The translations under genes and the position numbers were made by a program. From assembly GCF_000003815.2 (NCBI RefSeq), contig NW_023365760.1, positions 1 to 45,913 of the forward strand: a stretch of 45,913 bases of DNA, in the 5' to 3' direction. Positions 23,687 through 35,445 of the stretch are shown piece by piece (the stretch's first letter is position 1; the number at the start of each line of letters is the position of its first letter). Under the pieces are notes generated by a model. That model made no database searches. It saw only the letters and a program-made list of their open reading frames with translations, and was not told the DNA's origin. The DNA is from Branchiostoma floridae. Taxonomy: Eukaryota; Chordata; Leptocardii; Amphioxiformes; Branchiostomatidae.

Positions 23687-24519
23687 TTAAATTGCTGCTT
23701 TCATTTATTCATAAAATATGTGCATTAGACTTTTATGTGATTATTGATTGCTTAAAGATTTCATGTAACATCATCAAATTTTTATAGCTCCATAAACAGG
23801 TAAAAGTTGTCTCCAGTCATTTCACAGTACTAAATATTTTCAACCACTTCAGTCTATTCTTTGAGGAATCCTTTAAGCAGGGATTTTGACGAGGGCAGTT
23901 GAGTTTTTACGGTGTATATATGTAGCGTTTGATGGGTCTTCGTATTGTCCGAGGTTTGATTTGGAGTCAGATACCAGCAATTCCACTAATCCATACAAGG
24001 CAGACCTCTGCCATTCGGCTTGACTTTAACGACCTGTTTTTTGATTTTGTGGAAAACAGCGATCAAATAATCACGGCAGCGTTACACCGCTTCATGTCGG
24101 AGGCTATCGACGGGGGTCGAAATAATCCCCCAGGTCGTTCGGCTACAGGATCCAATTCCAAAATCAATTCTTACAACCTAATTTTAACTTTTCCCACGAG
24201 TTTGGCCAGGCAGACTGCACGTAACGTTTAACAAAGACCGCGTTTATATATTCTCGTGCACTCTTCTAATTTCCCGACTTTTACGACGGACAAGAAAGCT
24301 GTCAAAGTTTTAATAGCGAAGGGTGACTGGTGTATTTGACCTTGTCGTGTTGTTGTTATTGGCCAATCTTTACAGCTGTGGCAAGTATGGAGTCCAATGT
24401 AAAACGCTGAATCCAATTTTTATTTAGGGAAACAAAAAATATCATCATATTGCTGTAAGAAAGGTTTACAGTGACAGTCGATAGTCCAGAAAATGTTGAT
24501 CAGACATTGTGGTATCAAT

Positions 24520-24960
24520 ATAGAGGCTGGTACAGGCACAAACAATTCAGGTACAGGTACATCAATTGTACTGTTTAGGTCCAGAGGATCTGGTCCAGGT
24601 CCGGACCTGGACCTAATTATCTGTTCAAACTTACACTCAAAACAATGGTCCATTTCACTAATATTAATTTTAAAAGTAATAAAGGATTCAAGTAGGTATC
24701 TAGAGTATCCGACGCCCATTGGTGTTTTTAAATCCTATCATCATGTAAACAACTATAATCTCTCTTTTTTGGACAGTAGAACCTAGTAAAAATAACTGTC
24801 AACTCTTCTCTACTTCGCTCTACTTATTTGTTTGGACTTAATGTAAGACACTGAATGCCGCGGTATAATCTGTTGATTTTCAAGTTGGTCCAAAATCCGG
24901 TCAACAGATGTTTTTCAGGTCCACTTTTTTCTGGACCAGTCCAACAAGAAAAAACAACCT
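24520..24960 (+). mobile_element. GGTACC/AGGTCC-rich MITE, copy 2
   Basis: CAGGTCCGGACCTGGACCT and the shared interior (CTCAAAACAATGGTCCATTT, CCCATTGG, TCATGTAAACAA, GGTCCAAAATCCGGTC) are in the same order as at 14938 and 41050. The right end keeps CTGGACCAGTCCAACAAGAA. Confidence 0.75.
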
Positions 24961-25396
24961 TAGACTACTAGTATATCATCCAGTTGTTGTATTAAAGTGA
25001 ACATTGGCAAAGTTCAAAGACCTCACAAAACATGTCAGTTGCACGTCACGTTTTTCGTACCGTCTTTACAACCGTGACCGAGAGAACTGTAAAACCAATA
25101 TTGTCCAATTGAAATAGTCAGGTATGATACGCTTTATATTCCTATCAAGCCCGCGGGTAAGTAGCCAGAATCCATAAAGATTACGCCACTGCTGCCAGGT
25201 TTTTGGTTTTAGATCCGCTGTCAAGTCCGGGGAATCCGGAATAAAGTGATTTTGCATCAGATGTCAGCTGTTCTGCTATACTTGAATACTTGGCCTAGGC
25301 CTGTACGTAGTTGCCTTTGAATATGATGTCGTGAAGCATATTGTTTTTTTTAAATTTTGAATAAGCACTGGACAGAATAGGTTTATTCTATAGCAG

Positions 25397-25770
25397 GGAT
25401 GTCTCCAGGACCCGTCCCTCCGTCCTGGGACTGACATTTACTTGTTTTGATGGGCAGTGTACAAAAGACTTTTCTGAGCAAGATTGCACAGTGTGCAACC
25501 TGGAGCAAAAACTAGGTTGCACAACTGAATTTCAAGTTGCACCACTTACAATTCACTAATTTCTGAAAAAAAGGTACAAATACTGTATTACATGTTTGGC
25601 TGATATGAAATGGAGCTACCTTGGTCCATCTATTTATTTGTATAACGAAATCGAGTTCTCAGGCTCAAAATCTAAGTTGTACCCTGTGCAACCTGAGTTT
25701 AGAAGTAAGTTGCACCAAGCAAAAAGTGGTTGCAATGTGCAAGTGTGCAAGTGGGTATTTTGCATGCTGA
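25397..25770 (+). repeat. Dispersed repeat with TGTCTCCAGGAC end and TTGCAC motifs
   Basis: It starts AGGGATGTCTCCAGGACCCG and then has many GTTGCAC / GTGCAAC motifs. The reverse complement of 38286-38609 begins AGGGCTGTCTCCAGAAC and has the same kind of GTGCAA-rich far end, so the two look like opposite-strand members of one family. Confidence 0.5.
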
Positions 25771-26029
25771 TAGGCAAAAAATTATCCTTTCCATTCAAAA
25801 AATAGATGAGAAAATAATTGTCTATTCATAAAGCTTAAAATGAAATAAAAGGAACATCATGAGCTCCTAAACAATGAGAGGGACAAATTTAAAGCTGGAG
25901 ACAGTCCTGTTCTATTGTCAAACTTTATGTGAAAGTTTTTGAAGTTATATACACCATTGATTTACTTCATTATAGTATACCTTATAGTATTTTATGATTT
26001 TGCAACCAATTTTACTCACTTTGCTTAAG

Positions 26030-26235
26030 TTTCAATGTCTCTTAGACACCTTTCTCAGAGCTTTTAACTGGAATTCAGCTTCTCACCACTATTTGTAGCC
26101 GATGTACGTTGCACTTTTGCGGCAAAAACACAATCCTATGAATGCAGCTAAGTTTGTATTGTCCCAAAGTGAGTAAAATTGGTTGTATCCTATATTCTAC
26201 CAACCTGATAAAATTATTTTCGGAAGTCATCCAAC
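26030..26235. repeat. Dispersed repeat, copy 2
   Basis: Partner of 14090-14340: GTTTCAATGTCTCTTAGACA, CTCAGAG, AACTGGAATTCAGCTTCTC, TATTTGTAGCCGATGTA and CCAACCTGAT plus TTATTTTCGGAAG. Confidence 0.65.
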
Positions 26236-26669
26236 TTTATATACATCATGTATCACAAAATGCCAAAATATTGTCTGTAAGGTAAAATAGAACTCTTAGA
26301 AACATCACAACTTGACTCCATTCCAATAAAATGTTCCAAACTTTACTATCCAGTATATGATTGCACTGTAACCCCAGTACATGGCTGGAATGGCCTGTTG
26401 TACCCTAATTGACCAATCTAGTAAAACATGGTCTAAATGAGCTGGTTATTCGTCTTTACGACAGCTCCATTATGTGCGAGTCTCCTCGGAAAGGCTCTAG
26501 TGCTCCGAGAATCACTGTTGGCCTCTTTGGAGGGGATTTATCATTATGATACTGATAGTGTAAATAATGTGTTAGACGCAACATGTTGATGGACATTCAC
26601 TTTAATTTGAATGTTAATATCACATCGATGAAGGCTAAACATCCAGGTAATAAGATACACCAAATAGCA

Positions 26670-26825
26670 AATACTCAAGCAATGTAACTGGATATGATTT
26701 TCGAAATGGTCGGAAACGTAGCATCAGATTCCATTGTCTTTCCTCGATCAGTGAAGCACTGATTAAGGACTGTGGATGCTGCTTTAAACATCTGACTGTT
26801 TCCAAAATCATATCAAATTGTTGTA
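26670..26825. repeat. Short inverted-repeat element
   Basis: GGATATGATTTTCGAAATGG near 26690 is the approximate reverse complement of the GTTTCCAAAATCATATC segment near 26798. A third related arm (CTGACTATTTCCAATATCATA) lies at 43168, suggesting a dispersed family. Confidence 0.5.
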
Positions 26826-27453
26826 ATTATTAGTTATATTTGGTGTTTCAAACAAGTATTCATAATTCCTCAAAATGACTTCAGTCAATACATTCAAGAA
26901 ACTCTGAAGACAAAAGTAGTCTTGTTGGCATTTCCTCATTTAAATGATACAGTTTTACCCATAAAATAGTAAGACTAAGAGTCAGTGAAAATGAAAGGTG
27001 TCCCATGTTCTGGGACACGATCCCTAAGACACCTCTGAAGGTAATTGTTTGAAGCTTCTGATTTCCTACTCTTAATATGATCTTATAATAGCTTTTCATC
27101 CTTGAAATTAGATTCTCTATTTTGCACATTTGTCCAAAGATATTCTATAACTGTAAAAGAGCATTGTCTAGCCATTTAATACAATTTTCTTTAGATAAGA
27201 CTGGCATAATTGATAGAATTGATGAATTGGATAAAATGCGCAAGTAATTCATAATGAAGAGGAGTCCTAGAATAGGAAATGCTCTAGATACATCGTACAA
27301 AATACGATATACATGTAGCACCCTTTTTTATTCATTATCACATACACCATATACCATACACCAAAAAAGTCAAGTGTGGGGAATGGTGTTCTTGTACAAA
27401 ATTTTCATGATATATCCTCAGTCTGTGGTTCACTGTTGACCATCATCAGTGAT

Positions 27454-27806
27454 CAGGGCTCGAAATACTGGGTGCATGTGCACCCAGCTGCACCCAAAAT
27501 TGGAGCTGTGCACCCAATTATTTTCTGTGGGTACACAGGGTGCACCGAAATATTTTCTTAGTTTTATGTATGTAAAGATATCAAAGGATACTAGTATACA
27601 TCATATTCTTGACATCTAAGTGTTAGAAAGATAATAAAAATCCCTCTGTCATGGTACTTGTTTAAGAATTCGATAGCTTGTAGCTAAGTTTTGCTGTTAG
27701 GTTAAACTTAAATTTAAGTGGTGCACCCAAAATCTTTTGGGTGCACCCAATTTTTTAAACTGGGTGCAACAGTGCACCTAATCCAAAAAATGAATTTCGA
27801 GCCCTG
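27454..27806 (+). mobile_element. CAGGGCTCGAAAT-type MITE, complete copy (353 bp)
   Basis: Terminal inverted repeats CAGGGCTCGAAAT / ATTTCGAGCCCTG are flanked by a 5-bp duplication, GTGAT (27449-27453 and 27807-27811). Subterminal regions are arrays of GGTGCACCC-like motifs. There is no coding capacity. The superfamily is not identifiable from this copy. Confidence 0.88.
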
Positions 27807-28239
27807 GTGATGGTAGAACCCAAATCTACATCAACCCTACAGTTAGTATTATTCTTTTGGCTATAATGTCTAAAATAGTCTTATGAACAAAGTCTAAGTA
27901 ACAGTAATGGAATTGAAGTAAGTTGTAGTTAAAGAAACGAAGACGAAGACCTGATCTAGTTAAGGTGTATTGATTTCTCACGTCATTATGTGATCAACAC
28001 CCTAAGAAAAATGGTGCTAAAAGATTTGTACTCTTTCCATGCACTCAACTTCATCCGTCTTCTGTAATGTACAGCTTATAGCTGGACCATTAGATCTGTG
28101 TGTGATGTGTGTTTAATAAGGGTGGTTAAGCCGCCAAGCTGTTGCCGTTAATCACATGTAATATAGCATCCTTCACCACTCAGGGTTGGCAATATCAAGA
28201 ACCATGAATGGTGTGGATTTAAATTTTATTACGAGGGTG

Positions 28240-28435
28240 CCAAACCAGGTGCTGGTGCAATGACAGAGTTGCATTCGGTAGGTCGTGAGTTCCATCCCCG
28301 GCCAAGTTATACCAAAGACTTTAGAATAATAAAAATGTACATGCTGCTTTCTCTGCTTAGCACTCGGCATTCGGAAAAGAGTATACTATGAAGTTGGACA
28401 CACACCACTACCAGTGGACTAGCCCGGACAGATTT
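28240..28435 (+). mobile_element. Decayed SINE copy (family B)
   Basis: It shares GCATTCGGTAGGTCGTGAGTT, TACCAAAGACTTTA, GTACATGCTGCTTTCTC and CACACCACTACCAG with the SINE at 19870. It has internal losses and a mutated B box. Confidence 0.75.
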
Positions 28436-29108
28436 TTTGGACACACAGTGTGAAATTTATTTCTGTCACAAGATTGAAGCAAATTCTCATCCTGGGACAG
28501 AGAGATACTTTCAGCAGTGTAATATTAAAATAATTTTATCCTATATATGTCAGTGTTTGAAACAATCACGGTACCAACAGTCTGGAAACAATATCTGAGT
28601 TTTTAGAAACGTCATACATTGTATTGTGTACAAGGACTACAGAATCACAATCATATTTCATAAATGAATGATTATATTTCAGCTTAAAGTAGATTATGAT
28701 AGAAAACTTAAGACTGGTTCTAGCCTTCACCTTACCAGTCTACCAGTCAACTTGATAAATTATCTACTAGTACTTTTAAGATTTTCACTGTCTGTCTACA
28801 ATGGCATGAACAGGTTGAAAAATGGGAAGAACTGACTTGTAAATCTATGACTAGATTTTATCTTTTGGCTTTTGTGGTGATGATTATGAATAATATATCT
28901 GCCTACATTGTGAGCTTAATGTCAGGTATCGAATGCCAGCTCCGCTGAGATCTTAATTTATTGGACATTAGGATTCAAATACAACGGGATAACAATGATA
29001 GGATTTTTTTTATCTAGAATGATAAAGTATGGGGGCATTAATTTATGCTAGGGAATAGCGCATAGTGCAGAAGTTTAAAGATTTTGTAATATATCTGTTA
29101 ATTGAGTG

Positions 29109-29301
29109 GTAACCTTTATCCGTGTTTTAAAAAAAATGGTATTTATTAGGGATGTCAATTTGATGGGCTGTGGTTTTAAACTGGAAGATTTGAAAATGTC
29201 GGGTTTACTGAAATATTGTAAAATATTGCAATTTTAATTTAAAACCATGGTTTTTAAAACAATGGATAAACTTTCATAAAGGTTTCCCCACGGATAAAGG
29301 T
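29109..29301. mobile_element. MITE with ACCTTTATCCGTG ends (about 193 bp)
   Basis: AACCTTTATCCGTG at 29111-29124 and CACGGATAAAGGT at 29289-29301 are inverted repeats. Nested inside are TTTTAAAAAAAATGGT and CCATGGTTTTTAAAAC as a second inverted pair. Confidence 0.7.
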
Positions 29302-30839
29302 GAACTAGCGTTATTTACAGTACATGTATGTGAAGATGGGGCATTTTAAGGTTACTTGAGAGTGAAGTTATTATGGTCAGACAACAATGCAGTTGAGCAC
29401 TGGTCATCTGTAAAGTTTAACTCATAATCATATGGTCAGTAGTGGTCAGTCTACATGTAAGTCAGGGGTAACCTTTGAAAGTCCAGTTTAGGAGGCACGC
29501 TGTATGATATATAATGCATTATATATATATAAACTTCACACAACTTCCAAATGCCACAAGTATAAAATTCCTTTCATTTACCAGGTATCAAATTTGTACT
29601 CCACACATCAAATTATAACAGCACTGTGAAGTCAAACAGTGGATCAATTTTGATTGATCCCTTAATTTGTTGTGTGAGCTCACAACTCCCTCCCACCAGT
29701 AATGTACCCTCCCTGATTGTTCTTAAGTAGCCATTAGACAAGCTGAAGATGGCATCCCTCCTGTGAGTTATGCTATTATCTTTCATATGCATAAAGCATT
29801 ATGTGTTAATCATGCGGAATCCCATACTCTTGCAAAATATTTATAGCATGCGAGCAAACGGCAAAGTACTTATGCTGAAAATACCTTTTACATTCCAGTA
29901 TTTTATTATGAATATTATGTAGAACAATGATAAGCCACTCAAAAACGATTCTTTTGATACTGTGCCTTTTTCAGTTGACATATTTTATAGATTCATAATG
30001 GATGCCATTTTGAAGTGTATTGTCTTCTTGCTTGTTGTGAAAATACGACCCATTCTTTGCAAGAATACTTTTGATAGACAAACCACATTAAGGTCCACTG
30101 ACTTCATCTGATAATAGGTAGAGTTGAGTTATGATTTCATATCAGTCTGGTTTATGACATATGGTATTTGAAAGATAGTGCAAAATCAAATGCTGTAGAT
30201 TATTTTTTGATATGCAATGTCTTCCTTTTAAAGATAGCTCAAAATAAAAAGTAACATTAATTTCTTTTTTGGTTCGCTGTTGTCTTTATTTGTTAGTGTT
30301 ATAAAGATAAGAACCTATCTTTACAAGCATGCCTCTAATAAAATATTTCATCTTAATCTGAATCTGATATATAGTTGAGTTATGATATCAGTCTATCTGC
30401 TTTGTTGCATAACTGTACTTGAAAGATAGAGACAAAAATAAACTCCTCAATATTCTATTGGATAATGCAATTGTCTGGTTGGATTTATCTGAACTGTTGA
30501 AGTTTGTTTCTTGTGGACAAAATGATACTTGTCTTCATCTTCTAATATAATGTTTATTTTTGATATCAGCTTATGATTTTTGAAAGAAATTCGAAGAAAA
30601 AGATTTCTCTTTGCTTAAAGTATGAACAGAGCTGCTTTATTCTTTAAATTGTTTTCCATCTCAATTATTTTATCAATTTTTGTTTTTACTAGTTAAATCT
30701 GACATTTCAAGTATACAAAAATAAATTTTCACCAAACTTATGTCAAGCAGTTCAAATGCTGTGGACAAGAGAGGTGAAATTATTGTCCTTCGCAAAATTG
30801 AGCAAATTTTCGTCAGAGACGGAGGGACGGGTCCTGTAG

Positions 30840-31177
30840 CAGGGCTCGAAATACTGGGTGCATGTGCACCCAGGTGCACCCAAAATTGGAGCTGTGCACC
30901 CAATTATTTTCTGTGGGTGCACAGGGTACACCCAAATACTTTCTTAGGTTTATGTTTGTAAAGATATCAACGTATACTAGACTAAGTATACATCATATTC
31001 TTGACATCTAAGTATTAAAAAGATAATAAAAATGTCTGTCATGGTACTTGTTTAAGAATTTGATATTAGATTATTATTCAAATTCGTGTGGTGCACCCAA
31101 AATTTTTTTGGTGCACCCAATTTTTTTAAGCTGGGTGCACCAGTGCATCTTATCCCAAAAATGAATTTCGAGCCCTG
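30840..31177 (+). mobile_element. CAGGGCTCGAAAT-type MITE, complete copy (338 bp)
   Basis: Same termini as the copy at 27454, flanked by a different 5-bp duplication, TGTAG (30835-30839 and 31178-31182). This confirms both the element borders and the 5-bp target length. Confidence 0.9.
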
Positions 31178-31978
31178 TGTAGACAGCCATGGACCCTGGA
31201 TATGATTCAACCACATGTTTGCATTGTAAGCTTGGATTGTATGTCTACCTTAATTCCGTGTTTGACATCAAATCAATAATTTTTTGAGGATCAATAAATT
31301 GCTGTCGGAACGGCAGATGCGATCGTGTGTAAATACAATGTGTAATCGCTCAGCCCATATTGAAAGCTTTCTTATTTCATTATTGATCCTGTTACTGTTA
31401 GTCAATGGGCAAGAAAAATTGACCGATTGCAACACAAGATGATTTTACCAAAATTGGAAAATAATAAAAATGTTGCCTCAAATCTAATTCAAACGTCTGT
31501 CTAATTAAAACTGTCTATAGTTAGAGTATTGTACACAATGTAGTTTTATTTTGATTAGTGACTTGTTGATTTGAAGCTTATATCAATTTTTTAAAGTCAA
31601 ATTTTTCTATCATGCTTTATCATATTCTAGTAGTTGTAGCTTTGTCAGCATATTAGGTGTAGTTTTCATAAAAAGTTACTTGTTATTTGATTCTAATTGA
31701 TAAATAGAGAAGAAATCGATAGTATCCATATTTGTAACATTCTACAAATCTACTACACTGCTCTTTTTATGATAAATTAAAATAGCTTAATATTGTGACA
31801 ATGTATAAAAAATTGATACACTCATAAAATGTCAACAGAGGTGATATACATTCCATTAGCCTTTTATATATTGAAGGTAGTCATTTGTCAAAGGATTTTT
31901 TTTTCAAAAGGCACGTTTTCATCATATTTCCTGTTCAAGTTTTTTTTTCATAATATGTCTTTTTAAGTCTTTAACTGC

Positions 31979-32625
31979 TTCAGATTCTAAATTTGTGTCA
32001 ACAAGATTGTAAGAACAGGGTGAACCCCTGAGTACTGTCAAACACGTTATAGTTTTCCCCTCGCCCGTGAGTTCTGTATTTATTGAACAGAACGATCTCG
32101 GCCACCCCAGAATCACTCTGCCTCACTCACTTCAGAAATGTTGCAGATTCTAAAATATTATGTATCAAATGTAAGAAATAATTTTGGTAAAAACAGGGTG
32201 AGGCCTGGATCGCTGTGAAACAAATTATAGTTTTCCCCCTGCCCATGAGTTCTGAACAGAACAATCTCGGTCACCCTAGAATCACTCTGCCTCACTCAGT
32301 CTTCAGAATGTTTCAGATTGTAAATTTGCATCAAGTGTATAAAAAAGATTGTAAGAACTGTCTGAGTTCCCGAGTGCTGTGAAACGTGATATGGTATTCC
32401 CCAGGCCCGTGAGTTCTGTATTTATTGAACAGAACCATCTCGGTCTGACCCCAGAATCACTCTGCATCACTCAGTTCAGAAAATATATGAAATAATGGTA
32501 AAAACTGAGTGCCTGAGTCCTGTGAAACGCGTTATGGTTTTCCCCCTGCCCGTGAGTTCTGTATTTATTGAACAGAACGATCTCGGCCACCCCAGAATCA
32601 CTCTGCCTCACTCCAGCGATCAGCA
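31979..32625. repeat. Four-copy irregular tandem repeat with an internal hairpin
   Basis: The segment GTGAGTTCTG...GAACAGAAC...ATCTCGG...CCAGAATCACTCTGC occurs at 32067, 32245, 32409 and 32552, with spacings of 178, 164 and 143 bp. In copies 1, 3 and 4, GTTCTGT and ACAGAAC enclose a 9-nt loop. In copy 2 the loop is deleted, leaving GTTCTGAACAGAAC. Confidence 0.85.
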
Positions 32626-32970
32626 GACGCTTCTCTCACCAAGGCTTCCGGAACTAACACAACGTGCTAAGCCTTCTCATTTTTGTCATGATGCTGTTAT
32701 GATATTAATATTTCTGCTGTTTTATTTTCTATGTTTATTTGCATTGTATATTAGTGTGTGTTTTTTTGTATATTTGTGTGTCAGTTTTCTTAATAATCTT
32801 TAGTAAATATGCAATGTGTTTCAATCTTTACTTGAGATACAATAGTATACGTCTTTCCGGTGTCGAATATTTTACCATATACCGGTCCTACATTTAGTGT
32901 TGTTTTTTTCTTAAAGCTTTTAAGTGAGAGAGTTAAGATATTTGTGTTTTGTTTGTTTTTTCTTATGCAG

Positions 32971-33071
32971 GGTGATTACAATATAGCTCGTCAGGACTGG
33001 ACTTGGGACAAAGCGATAGAAGACGGATATAGGTCTGGACTACACACTGCAACAAGTGGATAAAGCAGCAT
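32971..33071 (+). other. TMTC3: Probable 5' UTR exon of TMTC3
   Basis: A 101-bp segment lies between a strong acceptor (long T-rich tract, then TTATGCAG) and a perfect donor GTAAGT. It contains an in-frame stop and no suitable ATG, so it is best read as untranslated. It is the nearest such exon upstream of the TMTC3 start exon at 36942. Confidence 0.55.
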
Positions 33072-33694
33072 GTAAGTTTATTTTAATATTGCATACTACT
33101 AGGTACTGTAGAATATGGCTGTGCTTTACTAATACTGATTTCAAAAAAATTCAGCATTGGTGTCATGTTGTATATTAAAATGATGTTTGTGAGTTATTTT
33201 TTTCTTCATGCAGACTGAGTGTCCATTCAAAATTACAGATACCATAAGACAACTTTTGCATGTTGTATCCCTCACTTTCTTTGCCATTTGATGCATCAGA
33301 ACGATTTGTGTTTTAAAATGTGACTTAGGGCTAGAATAAGAAGTACCATTTTGAATACTCTTCTCTGTATTCAAGCTGTAGATGCTACTAAATGAGGAAT
33401 GCCAGTCATTTCTGTCCTTTTGTGATCATTCCTGGCTGTATGCTATGCATGTTTTTTTCATTGCCCAAAGCAGGTGAGGTAAGAAATACCTGTCTCAATT
33501 TTACCTGTACTAACTTGCATAAAAAAATTATGCTGCTGGTATCATAAGTCCTGCCAATCATGATACAAATATGTATGTCATGACCCTATTACTGTCACAG
33601 TGCTGTATCTATCTACAGTAAATTGTGTACATTGTGACCTCCTAAGATTAAGATGGGCAAATTTAAACCACCCTATATATTACAATTATTGTGT

Positions 33695-33905
33695 GGGTAC
33701 CAGTATTGAAAATTCAGGTCCACGTATGGTTTAGGTCCAGAGAATCATGTCCAGGTCCGGACCTAAACCTGGACCTAATTTTCTGTGAAAACTTGTGAAT
33801 GGGCGATACTCAAAACGTTGGTCCATTTCGCAGCAAAGGAATCTATTTGACTTTTGAGGAAGTATCTGACTCCCACTGGTTGTTTTTGAAAGCTTCATCT
33901 CAACA
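33695..33905 (+). mobile_element. GGTACC/AGGTCC-rich MITE, copy 3 (3'-truncated)
   Basis: GGGTACCAGTATTG, CAGGTCCGGACCTAAACC, GGGCGATACTCAAAAC and GACTCCCACTGG appear in family order. Similarity ends near 33905. Confidence 0.7.
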
Positions 33906-34746
33906 ACGTTAAGTTTGATTGTGACCAATGCATTTGATACAATGTCAGATTCATTGCATTTTGCGACCTCTTATAATAGACAATATGTGAGGCAGATAGC
34001 TATTTTTATTGATCATAATTACAAACTGTATATAGTTTTGAAGTGCTGCTGTGGAGGAAATTACCGTAGAGTCAAACCTGTCATATTGATGTAATTGATG
34101 ATCATGACCACCTCTACAAAAGGACCACCTTAAGCTATAGCCAACATTATCACTTTTTGGTAGTTCCCATTGACAAACAAGCATTAAGAAACCTGTCTAT
34201 AGTGACCACCTGTCCACAAAAAAACATTTCTTCATCAGTATTTTGGGCAGGTTTGGTGGTCTACTTGGACATGAATTTGACTCTACTGGTACTCCAAACT
34301 GTTTTGATTTACTTGCTATTGGCAAAATTAAATGCTTTACTTATTTAGAAATCTTGAGTCATATGAAAGAGTCATATGAAAGAAATATTGATCCCATGCC
34401 AGAATTCTGAAATTGGAATCAAAATTATTGCTTCCCCCTACCCTATAAGTATAGCTATAGCTATAGTTGTCCATGTGGAATACATGGTAAAAGCCAGTAG
34501 GCAAACATGTCTTTTAAGAGGACCCACGGGTACATTGTTGTAAATGACAGAGGGAGGATAGAATTTGTTTTGTTACATGAGAGTAGTTTGTAGCAGCTTA
34601 TCTGGCCTGTTTTATCTTTTGGGTTAATGTTTTTCATGTCAAAGGAACTTAGACTATTGCCTTACGAATCCCTAACAGGTTCAGGTCAGGGGAAAATACA
34701 ATGTACATTTGTAGTTTTTATGATGTACATTAAGATGATACAAAAA

Positions 34747-35445
34747 GGTGTATTCCATATGACCCGAGGTACCAGCCTGACTGCGTGTAAGATCGCTCGA
34801 AGGTCAATCGCTTGAAGGCGATCTGACCCATGGGAGAGTAGGGACCTTTTTTTTTTGGTTTCTCCTGTCGATTGGACAGATGAGGAGGCAGGCAGCCTCT
34901 TTGCCTGACCTGCACATGACTTTTTATGGTGAAGGAGGGGTGTGCAATTCCTTCTCCACCATCTCGTCTACTGGAGCACTAAGTCTCACAGGGGCAACTG
35001 TATGCAACGGAGGACTTCCAACCAAGGATGTAGGGGGTTCCTCCTACCCCCGACTCGTGTGTCATGGCGGGTGCTGCTCATGCCCGAACATGCCCCTAAG
35101 GCCTGTCTCGGCCACATAGCCCCACCAAGCCACACAGGGCCACTAGATACTCATTTACACCTGAGTTAAGTGAGGAAATTCGTGTAAAGTGCCTTTCCCA
35201 AGGGCACAAGATCGGTGACACAGCAACTGGATTCGAACCCACAACCTCTCGGTCTCGAGCCGCAAATGCTGCCACTGCGCCACGCGGTCCCACGTAGGGA
35301 CCAAGGATGATACAGAATACACCATGTTGTAAACTTGTATTTTGTCTATGTCATATCTGCCTGAAAAGAAAAAAAAACAACATTACAATACAAAATGTGC
35401 CAGAAGTTGAAAAGATTGGGTGTCCTTGGGCAAAAAATTGAACTG
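34747..35445. mobile_element. Palindromic (fold-back) repeat, copy 2, split by a SINE
   Basis: The left arm GGTGTATTCCATATGACCC through AAGATCGC pairs with GCGATCTGACCC, continuing after the SINE into GATGATACAGAATACACC (35307-35324). The tail AAATGTGCCAGAAGTTGAA matches the copy at 15855. The SINE occupies 34847-35293. Confidence 0.7.
34847..35293 (-). mobile_element. tRNA-derived SINE (family A), full length, antisense
   Basis: The 447-bp element is bounded by a perfect 9-bp duplication GTAGGGACC (34838-34846 and 35294-35302). On the minus strand it begins GTGGGACCGCGTGGCGCAGT, has a GGTTCGAATCC B box and the family A body (CTTGTGCCCTTGGGAAAGG), and ends in a run of ten A. Its 3' half differs from the copy at 6941, so family A has at least two tail types. 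Confidence 0.92.

Larger units (their letters stand above)
17318..23690. mobile_element. Kolobok-like DNA transposon carrying two genes
   Basis: The element body is 17322-23686 (6365 bp, including a 100-N gap). The left end reads TTAA|AGCCCCCATGCAACGG and the right end, reverse-complemented, reads TTAA|AGCCCCAGTGCAACGG. The inverted repeats match at 14 of 16 bases, with TTAA next to both. Inside are a plus-strand THAP-domain transposase (17613-21478) and a convergent minus-strand gene (22646-23465). TTAA duplications combined with a THAP transposase are hallmarks described for the Kolobok superfamily. piggyBac also uses TTAA, but its transposase has no THAP domain. All readable exons are open, so the copy may be fairly young, although the gap hides the catalytic core. 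A SINE has inserted into a transposase intron. Confidence 0.85.
23691..32970. other. Long non-coding stretch, probably intronic or intergenic
   Basis: No exon chain recognised on either strand over 9 kb. It holds dispersed repeats listed separately (24520, 25397, 26030, 26660, 27454, 28240, 29109, 30840, 31979) in AT-rich DNA. If the candidate first exon at 13 kb belongs to TMTC3, this is part of that gene's first intron. Confidence 0.6.

Noticed and set aside
17318-23690. piggyBac as an alternative superfamily
   Set aside because: TTAA fits, but the encoded transposase has a THAP domain and motifs unlike piggyBac proteins.
32860-33063. 67-codon plus-strand frame overlapping the UTR exon
   Set aside because: Its ATG lies in the intron before the acceptor; the exon part alone has a stop and no start.
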